A DNA stretch of 64,000 bases from Strigamia acuminata (Eukaryota; Arthropoda; Chilopoda; Geophilomorpha; Linotaeniidae), in the NCBI GenBank assembly GCA_949358305.1, contig OX442314.1:27761118-27825117 (forward strand). The letters are read 5' to 3'. The translations under genes and the position numbers were made by a program. This document shows positions 36,101 to 48,100 of the stretch, one piece after another (position 1 is the first letter of the stretch; the number at the start of each line of letters is the position of its first letter). Under the pieces are notes generated by a model that saw nothing but the letters and a program-made list of their open reading frames with translations, was not told the origin of the DNA and did not search any database.

Positions 36101-39100
36101 GTCGGCCAATGGTATAAAGGACGTTACATCTATTTAGTAGTTCTCTACTAAGTCCGTTCCCTTCGAGATTCAATTTTACCGATAAAATAAAATTCCTTCG
36201 GGAAGACATTCGTAAAATATTGTATTTTTCAAATGAAAATAAAATAAACTTACTTCAATCTTCTTGAACTTTGGGATTTTTACCAATCCAAATAATTAAA
36301 TAACTTTTCTTCAAAAAATATTTTTCTTTGATTATTCCGTTTAGTGTGTAATATCATTACAACCACAGTTTTAATAAAGTTTTCTCAAACTCTCAATTTT
36401 TCTTATTCTTATTCAATTATCGTTCAAATAATCATTCCTTTGTAATTGAAATCTATTTTCGATTCCCAACATTGTGTATTCATTTCCAATAGGAAGAATA
36501 ATTTGACCAAGTCTTTACTTTTTCGGGTTTAAATTCCATTTTTCGAGTGTGAAAAAATAAATTTTCACCATCCATCTCCCCCTTTTTAACAAATTTTTTT
36601 AACAAATAAAAATTCGTTAAAATTCTTTAAATTTGTTTTGCGAGAAAAATTATCTAATTCTCTAATCTTCCAAAAGAAAATATTCGAAATTTTACTTTAA
36701 ACGATAAAGTTATTGGTACAAATGTGTACTTGTTTTTCGGGAGAAAACTATTCGACAATCCTTTAGACTTTTGGGTAAAAATTATTCATCAAATCTTTCT
36801 TTTTTGATGACAATTGCTTTGATTTTTCGAAAGAAAATATCTAGCTAAATTCCACTTTTCCTGAGCGGACAATTGTTTTCACAATTAGTTATTCCTTTGC
36901 GATATTTACGAAGGACGTGTCTTTGATTATTCGTTTTAATAATTTTCGTCCCCCTTATCTCTAATAACGAGATGTTTTTGCAGAGATCTTTTATCTTTTG
37001 AATGAAAGAATATTTAAATCTCAATTGTCGTAAATACCTTCATCTGCTGCAGCATTTCCTCAATTTGAACTTTTCAAATGAAAAGACAAATCTGGAGAAC
37101 TTTCACTGTCAAACTTCTATTCCTATCGCGCCAAAATTCGTAATTCACTGGTTTGGAATTCCGTATAACACGTGACACAATAACAGTATCGATGTCACAA
37201 TTAAGCAGTTTACTACTCGGTCCGCGCGAGGACATGTAAATTACTTTTTTCCGATAAAAATAATTTTTCTTTGAAAAATATTTGAAATTGATTTTTCACA
37301 ACTACTTTTGAATGAAATAAAATGAAGTTATTCCAACTTTTCGTTAATTGCTCACACATAACATTCCCTTTACTGTGGGATTTGCATCGAAATTCCATTT
37401 TTAAAGAACCTTTCTTTTACTTATCGCAAATAAAACATATTCAATCGTTTTTCTGATTAAACTTTAACACGTAAATTACGAACGAAATATATGATGACAT
37501 TCCATTAACCTTTAGGAAAATTGACTAAATTCTTAATTTTTAGAGAAAAATAATGTATCTAGAATCTTTCCTTTTCCGAATAAAATCTATGTTCAAAATA
37601 GAAGATAAATCTTGTGCAATTCTTAGTTTTTTCGAATGGAAAAATACAACTTTTCATCAGCGGTGATTTATTTGATTTTTCCGAAAGAAAAATAATTACT
37701 TTGAAACTTATTTTCTTCGTTTAAATCAGCTATCTGATTTTAAAGCTTCAATCCAATCAAAAAATATTCGCTCCGTAAATATTTCATGTGGCAAAGTTCA
37801 TAGCCACAAATGGATTTGTTATTCCGGTTTTAAGAAATCATGTGGGAAAATGTCCGATTAGATTACTAAAAATATTCGTTGTTTTTCAAACAGCTAAATT
37901 TCATTTAGAAATTCTCAAAATTTGGGAGACCCAAATATCGTTGGAAACTTAAAACACTTGTTAAATTTCCGAAAGGAAAGATTGAATGAAATCCTTTTAC
38001 TTTTCCGAGGGAAAGCGTTTATCGTGATTCGTAACTTTCAATGTAAAAAATACTATTCTATGTGGTCGGCAACTTCATTCGCCGCCATTTTATATTTTCT
38101 TAATTTCCATTGTCCCGAAGGAAAAAATGTACTTTTTGTGAAAATAGTTAATTCCTTCAAATAAAGGTAATATTCATTTCGATTTGCAAATCTTTTCTGC
38201 GAAATGGAGTGTGTTGTTTTTCTCCAACAACTAAATTATCTTTGGTACCGATGGCAGTGGAAAAATTAGTTCGCGACACTTAAATAAATCTCTACGAACC
38301 TTCTGTAACATTTCTCCGCTGTCTTTTATCTGTTGTCCGCCATAATTTCCAAGCATTCGTTCGCACCTTGCGTTGAAGGTTTGAGTAGCTTCCCTGCTGC
38401 GTTTGATACGGAGATCGACGCGTATTGCTATGGCGCGTGGTCGCTGGCTATCGGTGTCGACGTACAGTTACAAGAAACTTAATTTCTTGTAAATATTTCC
38501 AAATAGTTGCGGTGTTTTCTTCGTTTTAACTTTTCAGGTGGAAAGATAAATTCGTAAGAAGTCCGCCTTCTAAACTTGTATGTTTTTAGCTTTTCGAAAT
38601 AAAACAAACTTCGAAAAAAATATCTGTATTCTTATTTCACTCGAAACTTTTTTTTGATTTCTTATTTAAAATACTTCGTATTCCTTAAATTGTCGAACGA
38701 AAATAGTAAAGAGAGTTCACTAAACGTTTCCATTTCGTCAGTTTAACTTTTCACATGAAAATATAAACTGAAAATCTATTTGTCTGTTTTAACTAAAATT
38801 TTTTTGTTAATATCGGATTCAAGATTCGCTTTTGCAATTCGATCGAATTAATTTGCAACCTATTTCAGTGATCGTGTGATAGGTCTATAACTTCCGAAAT
38901 TCCTAGTTAAAGGACAGTTTTGGTGTTTCTCAAGAAAATAAACATGGTTTGAAACTGGTCTGTTTTTTAACTAAATCTTTTAGTTAAATATTTATCTCAA
39001 AATTCACTTTTACAATTCTATCGAATTTAATTGCAACCTAATCTCGGTGGGACCTCCACGTGTGAGATTAGGTGGTAGTCTTTGAAATCCCTAAAATCTT

Positions 39101-42100
39101 CAAACGAAAATAATGAAGGAAAATCTACTACGTATTTCTATTTCATCAGTTTAACTTCTTCACATGGAAATATAAACTGAGAATTTAATCTGTCTATTTT
39201 TAACTTAAATCTTTTAGTTAAATATTTATCTCCAATATTCACTGTTGCAATTCAATCGAATTTAATTGCAACCTAATCTCGGTGGGACCTCCACGTGTGA
39301 GATTAGGTGGTAGTCTTTGAAATCCCTAAAATCTTCAAACGAAAATAATGAAGGAAAATCTACTACGTATTTCTATTTCATCAGTTTAACTTCTTCACAT
39401 GGAAATATAAACTGAGAATTTAATCTGTCTATTTTTAACTTAAATCTTTTAGTTAAATATTTATCTCCAATATTCACTGTTGCAATTCAATCGAATTTAA
39501 TTGCAACCTAATCTCGGTGGGACCTCCACGTGTGACGGTGACGACCACAACTCCCATTTAACAATGGTACCGGGAAGAGATCGCAATAAATAAACAGTGA
39601 ATACAATACGAGATAAATACAAGACAGTTTATTGTTGGCAAACAATATGGATGAGCTAAATTATACATAGGACTAATGCCGACATTTGGCAAGTTAAATC
39701 AGCTATTAAACTATACAAAGAATTGGCCAACTGGCCCTAGAATAATATCACTACGGGTCTGGAATATGGGAGCGGTTTCCCCATCGCTCGACCTGATTAT
39801 AGATGTCATCTTAAGCCGGATGGCTGTGTCCTGGAGTCCGATACGGCTTCGCTGGTTTCCTTGGTTCGCTGTGTAAACTATCGCACGTCGATAAATCGAA
39901 TGATCTGAGCATTGCGGTTGACTTTGTCTGCACCGCCACAACTTTGGGAGGATATTGGTGTAAGTAAATGTATTCATTTACTTATCAATATTCCACTTAT
40001 GAATTATATTTAATTCATATCGTTGTGAATTCTTATTTAGATATTTCGGGAATAAGTTGTCGTCAACTTATCGGTTATATTGAGTTCAATATGAGATTAA
40101 GTCTTCTGACTTGATTTTGGTCCAACTGGTTGTCGAGTTTAAGTTTTGCTGTTATAAATAAAATGAAGATTAAGCTTCCCGTCGCAACACACAATTGCCA
40201 TCGATTAGAATATACGCCTTGCCATGCAGAACGGTATCAAGCGTCCCCGGCGTCGCAGCACGGTCGTCCATCGAGTGGTTGACGGTACCACGTACACAGG
40301 GGTCGATAGCTCGCGGCTCCGCACAGCAGTTTTATCTCTCGCGGTACTAATAATAGACCGACTGCTTTGGCATCGAATACCATGAGAATCAGCTTGCCAA
40401 ACACTTGGTGCTACTCGTGGTTACTGTAAAACAGACTGCTTTGGCACCATCAGGTGAAGGAACCGATTCTCAACAATACCGATGCTACTCGTGGTAACGG
40501 AATACGTTCATACCGAAAAAGACAACTTGGTCCTGTCCGGAGGATACTGAATTGCACAACGGCGGGTTCTCCTTCGGCGTCGCAACCGTAGACTGTAACA
40601 TTTATGCAACATAATAATCCCAGCACTTCGACTTCAATTGCCGGCGGTGGCATGATTCTGTAGAATCATGCAACGGTTCTTTGCGAATAAATCAACAAAG
40701 AACCAAAAGGTTTTTTTACGTGAACAACGAATCATATTTCTTAAGTAACAATACCAAACAGAAAATAATCAAACAGAGCTGCGGAATGGCCGATTGTTTG
40801 GGTTTATATAACCTGACTGGATTTAAGGATTAATCCAGTCATCCAATTGGAACATGGGTTCCACGAATCCCTCCAATCCCGTATCACCGGAAGTGGATAC
40901 GGAGGAGCATTTATGCAAATTATGCTAATCCTTGTTACAACCGGAACTGGATACCCAGGACCGGAAATGGGTTCCACCAATCAGATTGATCGGTTGACCG
41001 ATTGATCGCTAAACATTCTGTCCCGCAGAAATGGAAGTTACATTGTATTTAACAATGTCAGATACTTAATATATATTTATATTAATATTTAACACAATTT
41101 ATTCACTTGATTAAATATACGTTTATATTTAATCATGAGGTTTTCAAGTTCGTATTCGAATTTATCGCTAATTGCGATCGCGCCATCTAGTGGCAATATG
41201 GAGCATTGACAAATGCGGGTTTTAGCAGACGAATCTTCGTAATTATGCCGTGATACTTTAGTATCATGTGGAAATTAGTGTTTATTCTTAATAAACGAAC
41301 ATCTTTGTATTTGAAACATCATAAATGACTTTATTCTAGACATTTATCAGTTTTACACAGAATATTGTAAAAATACCATCATATTGGCGCAACAGCGCTT
41401 TCTTGATAGAAAATAGGCATTTATAGCCATTGTAAACCGTCATACCGCCATGCTTGCCGATGATCACATACGGACCATCTCTCTTGTCGGCCAAGCTGGC
41501 GGTGATTCCTCTCGCTGCATTTGAGAGGGTGTGTGCATCTTTCCACACCAAATCATTGATCTCGAAATTCACGAATTTTCCACCGCTTTTATCTTGTAAA
41601 ATGCGGTCGCGCATGTTAAAAATGTGCGCCATCATATGTTTGTATGTGCTCGAAATTGTTTGCTCCAATTTATACACATACTCATGTGGTTTCTCTGGGT
41701 CCACCACATTTACCGACTCTGCCACTCGCGGGTCCCAAGGCACTCGTAGCTCTCGGGCGAAGTTGAGGTAGGCCGGAGAAAAATCTCTCGTCCTCGAGAC
41801 TGTTGTTCGTATGCTGAACGCGATCTCCCTCAAGTATTCATCCCACCGATTGTGGATGTCAGTGAATATACTTAATGCATATTTGATATCCCTGTTGAGT
41901 CGCTCAACGGGATTTGTTCTGGGGTTGTAGGTCGAAGTATGTGACGCCACAATCCCGAACTTCTCACAAAATTTACCCCAAATTTTCGAGATAAATTGGG
42001 GTCCGTTATCGGATATTATTTTACGTGGAAATCCGTAACGTAACGCCGCGTCGTAGATACATTCAACGATTTTCTCTGCTGAAGGTCTAGCGACGGCGTA

Positions 42101-45100
42101 CAACTCGGGCCAACGAGTCGCCACGTCCATTATAACGATAATGTACGCATTTTTATTTCCCGTAACGGGTTTTGGGCCCATCACATCGACAGTTAAACAA
42201 TCAAAAGGCGCGTAAGGCCCTAAGAAAATAGTTTCGAATGGTGATTTACTCCTCGGCTTGCACGCTTGACATCGCTGACATTGGTGGACAAAAAGAGCAA
42301 TATCTTTTTTCATCCCTGTCCAGTGAAAAAGCTGTGTAGCACGATAGAGTGTTCTGCTTACTCCCGCATGGCTTGCAAGCGGGTGCCCGTGTAACAACCA
42401 CAGCACGCGACCGATTAAGGAAGCAGGTATTACTACCTTTACTGCGGTGTCCGATTCACTCAAGTCATCTTGGTGATTTGGGTGATGTTTCACCAAAAGG
42501 CCGTCATCCAATAGATAATCTATGGATTCGTGTGCATAACGACGCTTCTGCCTTCTGGTTAAGTTGGGCGGATATTTTCCTGTCAGTACGAATCTAGCTC
42601 TGTCCTGACATTTTTTGTTTAATTTTTGTTGCACAATTATTTCCTCCCTTGTTGGGGGATTGCTTTTCATTTGCTTGCCGACACGAGCGTGGAAGGCGCT
42701 TAGAAGCGAGTCATTTATTCTCTGCTCTAGCTTAAATTCCTTCTTTGCATTTGGGTAATTGTCAGCAGCTGGTTGGTATAACCGCGTCCAGAATCCACAG
42801 AATTTTACGTCTGCCGGAGACGCGGTGGGAATTTCATTCATCTTCCTTAAATCCCAACGGTGACAACTCGTAGGGCAATAAATGATGCGGGAGTCATCCT
42901 CGCCATCATCGTCAGCGTCGATTGGATCTGACACTGGTGCCCGTGACAGAGCGTCAGCCACGACGTTATATTTGCCGGGCTTGTATTGAATGGTCAAGTC
43001 GCATGCCATCAGTTCTAACTGCCATCTGGCTAGTCGACCGGCTGGCTCCTTTAATTTCATCAGCCATTGTAACGCTTGATGATCTGTGTGGACCACAAAT
43101 TTGGTATATTCGAGATAATCTCTGAATTTCCTTATGGCCCACACAACGGCCAAACACTCCAACTCGGTGGCATTGTAATTTTTTTCAGCGCCTTGGAGTT
43201 TGCGACTTATAAACATGCACGGCAGGTCTTGTTCGACTCCGTCGCGCACGTGTGTTTGAAGCAACGCGGCTCCCAACCCAACTCTGCTGGCGTCCGTATG
43301 TAATATGAACGGCCGGTTTAGGTCGGGTAGAGGCATTACGCCGACTTTCGTCAGCATCCTCTTTATCGCATTAAATGCGATGTTGCACTCATTTGACCAT
43401 ACAAATTCGTTTTCATTCTTCAGGAGGTCGGTAACTGGGGCTGCCACTTCAGCTAGACCCGGTAGCAACCTGCCGAAGAAGTTTATCATTCCCATAAACC
43501 GTTGGACACCTTTAACGTCCTCGGGTGGTGGGAAACGATTAATCGCATCGATTTTTTCGGGGCCAATAGCTAAACCATTGAATCCAATGCGATAACCCAG
43601 GAAGGCAAGCTCCTTTCGACAGAACTTGCTCTTGCCCGGGTGAACGTGTAACCCAGCTTTTGCCAGCCGGGTGAGCACTTGGTCGATGTGCTCAATGTGC
43701 TCTTTGAATGTTTTGGAGGCAATAACTATGTCATCTAGGTATGCCCACACAAACTGATGCAGGATATCACCCAATACGCTTTCGATTAGTCTCTGAAAGG
43801 TACTGGGAGCGTTCACTAAACCAAATGGCATGACGTTGAACATCAACCGTCCAATTGGCGAGTAAAATGCTGTTTTTATCTTATCCTCTGGCCTCATCTC
43901 AACTTGCCAGTATCCCTTCGACAGATCCATCGTTGTAACCCAAGAAAAGGGGCTAAGCTCTCTCAAAATGGATTCGATAGACGGCATCTGTATGGGATCT
44001 ATCTCTGTCACCGCGTTTAATGGGCGGTAATCAATGCATAGGCGTGGGTCCGAGCCCGGGCGCATCACGAGCACAACTCGCGTCGCGTATTCTCCCTGGG
44101 CCTCGGAGACAATGCCACTGTCTAGCATTTCTTGGCACATTTTTTGCACTATTTCACGTTTTTGCGGGTTCATTCCCTTATACGCAACTCGTATAGGTTT
44201 ATTATCCGTCAATTTAATTTCGTGAATAGCCCTATTCGTTCGGCCCGGTTTTTTCGACAGGATCCCCTCATATTTAAGTAGGACCCTTCGTAGAGCTGCC
44301 GCTTCGTTTAATTCTAAAGCGGCGTCGGCGACAAGCGTTTCCACTACATTGTCCCGTTGCAATTCTGTTACGAATGCTTTAAAATCGTAGTCTTGAACGA
44401 ATTTCTTTAGGCCTTTCTCCCACTGTGTCTTGTCGGCCGCTTCTTTTACAAGAGCTGGTGGCACGACAATTGCGGGTCTTTCCTTGTCATTTCTGATATA
44501 ATTCCAAGATTTCGTTATTGGATTTGGTTGTATTTCCATTGACGCCATGAGGTCTAAGCCCAACAGAAAAATTCTGTCGCATGTGGGCAGGACCAGGAAA
44601 GGGTGCTGTTCTACCCCTCCGAGCCACTCCATGGTCAATAATATAAATCCTTTTGGACGCGCCATTCCGTTGGCGGTTTTTAGACGTATATTTTTATTAA
44701 CGCCTTTTATCTTATCGGCGAGACCCAATGATGCTACTATGTCTTCGGAAACGAACGAGCGATCTGCTCCCGAGTCTAATAGTCCCATAATTTTTTCGCG
44801 TTCTATTGTCATGGGCAGCATACATAGGCGGCTGGTGTATTCGACCGCCACGTTGCACATGAAAACACGAAATTCTTCTGTCTCTTCGACTACTTGAGGT
44901 AATTCTTCAAGCAGTAGGTTCGGTTCTTCCGCCTCAGCGTTTGCGGTGATTACCTGCAAAGCGTTGTTGGCCCTGTCTTGAATTTGGGCGTTGGCTATGT
45001 CACTACCCATTTCTTTGACTGGTGGCGGCTTATCGAACCCTTTGTTAAACCCCTTCTTCTTCATGAATGGCGCAGACGGTCGAGAAGTTATTTCTTCGCC

Positions 45101-48100
45101 GCCTGCGCTGACTCGTTTTTTGACTCGTTTTTTGCCATGGCGAGTTTAATCTCTGCCATCTGCTTCATTATCGCGTCAAACTTCGCGTCTTCTTTCGCTG
45201 TTCTTGGGCACTCTTTGGAGTAGTGGCCCGGTTGGTTACACTTGAAACAGCGAATATTTGATTTGTCTCTTGGGGCTTCAGTCGATTTTTTCTTTTCAGG
45301 GTCTGCTTTCGACGGTGGCGTGTAATTTTTTCGAAAATACTTCGGAATTCGGCCGGCATTTGGTTTTAACCTGGCGCGAAATTCTTCTACCGCTCTATCT
45401 CGATGGATGAGATGTACTAGCGGTCCTTCCTCATCGCAACCCGTTGATAAGGTATCGCGATAGCTTCGTATTTCTTCGTCCGTCGAATAATCGTCTTTTT
45501 CTTCTTTTTCGTCTGATTTTCCGGCATCTTGTCCGGCTTCCTCCCCCTCCTTGACCTCCTCCAGTGTCGCTTGCATGGCTGACGCTGTCGGTGCCTTTTT
45601 AGGGGCGGCCAAAGGGTTGGAAGGCAGCGTGAATGTCAGTTTATTTTTTATTTGCAAACCAACGCTAGCTTCTGCCAGCTCCATTATACCGCTAAGATAT
45701 TCAGTAGGGCGCATAATCTTATCTGTCCCCCCATATCTTTCCGCACTCAACTTGAGACGGTTTGCGGTTGCTGCTTTCTCCGCTTCTGGTAAAGCGGAAT
45801 AATACCTCTTCTCGATATCTATCGTGTTCTCGAACAGGAAGGCGCTCATCTCCTCGTAGCTGCCTCCTGTCGGTGCCCTTTCTTCAAGTAACACCCGTTG
45901 CGAGTACTCCGACAAACCGCCGAGGAAGAAAAGGTTGAATCCCGTGGCATGAAATTCCATCGGGGCCTTTTCAAACAACAATCTGGCGCGAATGTCGTAA
46001 TCCATTATGGTTTCACCAGGCATCTGGCGAAAACCTCGCATCTTTCGGCTCACCTCTTCGGGTGTCTCGCCGTAGCGCAGGTCGAATCTCATTAAAAAGT
46101 CGTCCCAATTGACGCCTTTCAATCCTTGGTACCACTCACGTGCCGAGCCTGTCATTAGCTCGACAATACCGTGGGTGAGCATGTCTCCTACGGTGGCTTT
46201 AGTGGCAGTCTTAATTCGAATTACTTCGTCAAGGAAGCGATCTCCCGCTTTCCATGACCCGTCGAAACGGTTCTGAATATAAAACTGCCACCTAATATTC
46301 CCGGTAATACTCATGGTGTCACGTCGGGAGACAGCGTATTTTTTCTTTACGCGGTCGCCAGTGCTACGATTACGATCGTTTCGTTTGCTCAGATCGATTC
46401 CCTCGGCTTTTAACGAGCCAAGTAGTGCTCTTCCAAGCTCTCCCATCGTATACTGCCGACCCGTCGAATCGGTAAACGCGCTTTGTCGGGGAAGGTCCTG
46501 AAACTCCTCCCGTCGGTGGTCGCTATTTTCCGATCGACGTCGTTTCTCTCTATCACGCGGAGAGTTGGATCTCTTCCGGCGATTACTTGATTTATCCTTT
46601 CGTCTGTCGTCGTTGGATGAGGGGTCGGAGCTGGGGTCGGGGGACGGTGAGCGGCGTGGCGGGTTGCGCCGTGAAGAGTTTGACTCTTTCCGGCCCCTAC
46701 GACGGTCGTCACGTTCCTTTTCCCTGCGTTCATCGCGTTCTCTTTCCCTTCGTCTTTCTCCGGAACCTCTCTCCGAATCGTGATGACTGGGTGCATTTGA
46801 CTCCAGTCCATCTGACGACGAATCACTATTTCCGTAGTGATAATATTTCGGTCTTTCATCGCGTTTGCCTTCTTCTCGCGAAAAGGTGCGATCATGCGAT
46901 TGTCTCCTTGACGACTCGTCGTCTTCAAGGATGGGCACTGGTTGTTGCCACTCAGTCCCTTGCGGATTATCATGCTGTTGGCTTGTGAGAGCTTGCTCTT
47001 CATTTCGCTTAGCATTATTAGCGTTGATTAACCGCGTTATCGCATTATTTGTGGCTGAATCGAGAGCTTGCATGCGGGGCCGAGTTTGTTGTTCTCTGGC
47101 CGACGCATCTCTTTTGCGCGGAGTAGCTGGCGTTGCCCTCTCCGGCTGGGGTTTGGGTTTGGCCTTCGGCGTGCGCTTTGGGTCTCCCTCTAGGCTCTCG
47201 TCGGACAGCTCGGATGAACTGACCTCTGGTTTGCGAACGGATTTCGGGTCATCTCGTCGCAATCTGGCCATAAATGCTCGCTCTGCTTCTTGTTGCGAGT
47301 GGAAAGCATATCGATGTGCTCTCAGGGCTCGGTCAACTATTTCTACCTCCTCGGGAGTAGTCGGATTGGGCTGGGTTCTGCCGTACTCGAGAGCTTGCGC
47401 TTCTCTTTCCGCCAGCTTCCTCCGTCTCTCGCGAATGGCTTGTCGAGCCTCATTCTCTGCATCCGCTTCAAATTGAGCGGAATCAACCAATTGTTGAGCG
47501 TATGCACCTTCAACAATGGTGATTTGTGGGGATACACTGTGCGCTTTTAAAGCTGCACGTACGATCTGTAACGTTTCGTACACGGTAATCTTCCCCGTCG
47601 GAAGGGTGTATCTCACTCCCTCCGCTTGTGCCAATTGCATCGCATCAATCAAGGTGCCCGAGACGCTGTAAGGCTGGCTTGAAACACGCTTGACAGAGGA
47701 CGAGTTGGACTTGTGCCCTTCAGACATTACCGAGGCTGGTCGACTGTGCGTAATTGGCGTGTTTAGTGCTGAATTCGCTGTCGTGTCGGACGCCATCCTT
47801 TGTATCGAAGACGTCGCTCTCGGATCGCTCACCTCGGTATCGTGCGTTAGGCGAGGCGATTGGTTACGGGATAAAACCTCGTTTCCGCTCGTCTCGCCGT
47901 CACGATTGGGACGCGGCGGTTTGGGGTGGGACGGATCCTCACTCCGCTCCGTCTCGTCTAATCGCTGCCTCGTTTCGGCGTGAGACGGGTGCGATGCCTC
48001 CGAAGCGCTTCGTCGGTCTGGCTTGGCCTTGCGGCGTTTTTGCCTAGACTCGTGCGCTGAGGCTTTGGGCAAAGGACCTCCCGACCTCAAATGATAGTCG

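Larger units (their letters stand above)
31780..41442 (-). mobile_element. Nested non-autonomous LTR retrotransposon, 9.7 kb
   Basis: 1912-bp LTRs (31780-33691, 39531-41442) appear identical by eye and are bounded TG...CA on the minus strand. The 6-bp target TACCGC is duplicated on either side (31774-31779, 41443-41448). Between them lie PBS, a long leader, one 493-aa ORF and a polypurine tract. There is no protease, reverse transcriptase or integrase, so movement must rely on another element. It interrupts pol of the giant Ty3 element and is more AT-rich than its host element. Confidence 0.93.

Noticed and set aside
39041-39530. A CRISPR-like or satellite array
   Set aside because: Only about two and a half long units, with no spacers, and each contains the element's primer site; it is part of the LTR element leader.
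45168-48047. Plus-strand ORFs antisense to gag and pol (for example 46865-47476, 41454-41771)
   Set aside because: Shadow frames in GC-rich coding sequence; no motifs, and the minus-strand frames carry the recognised domains.
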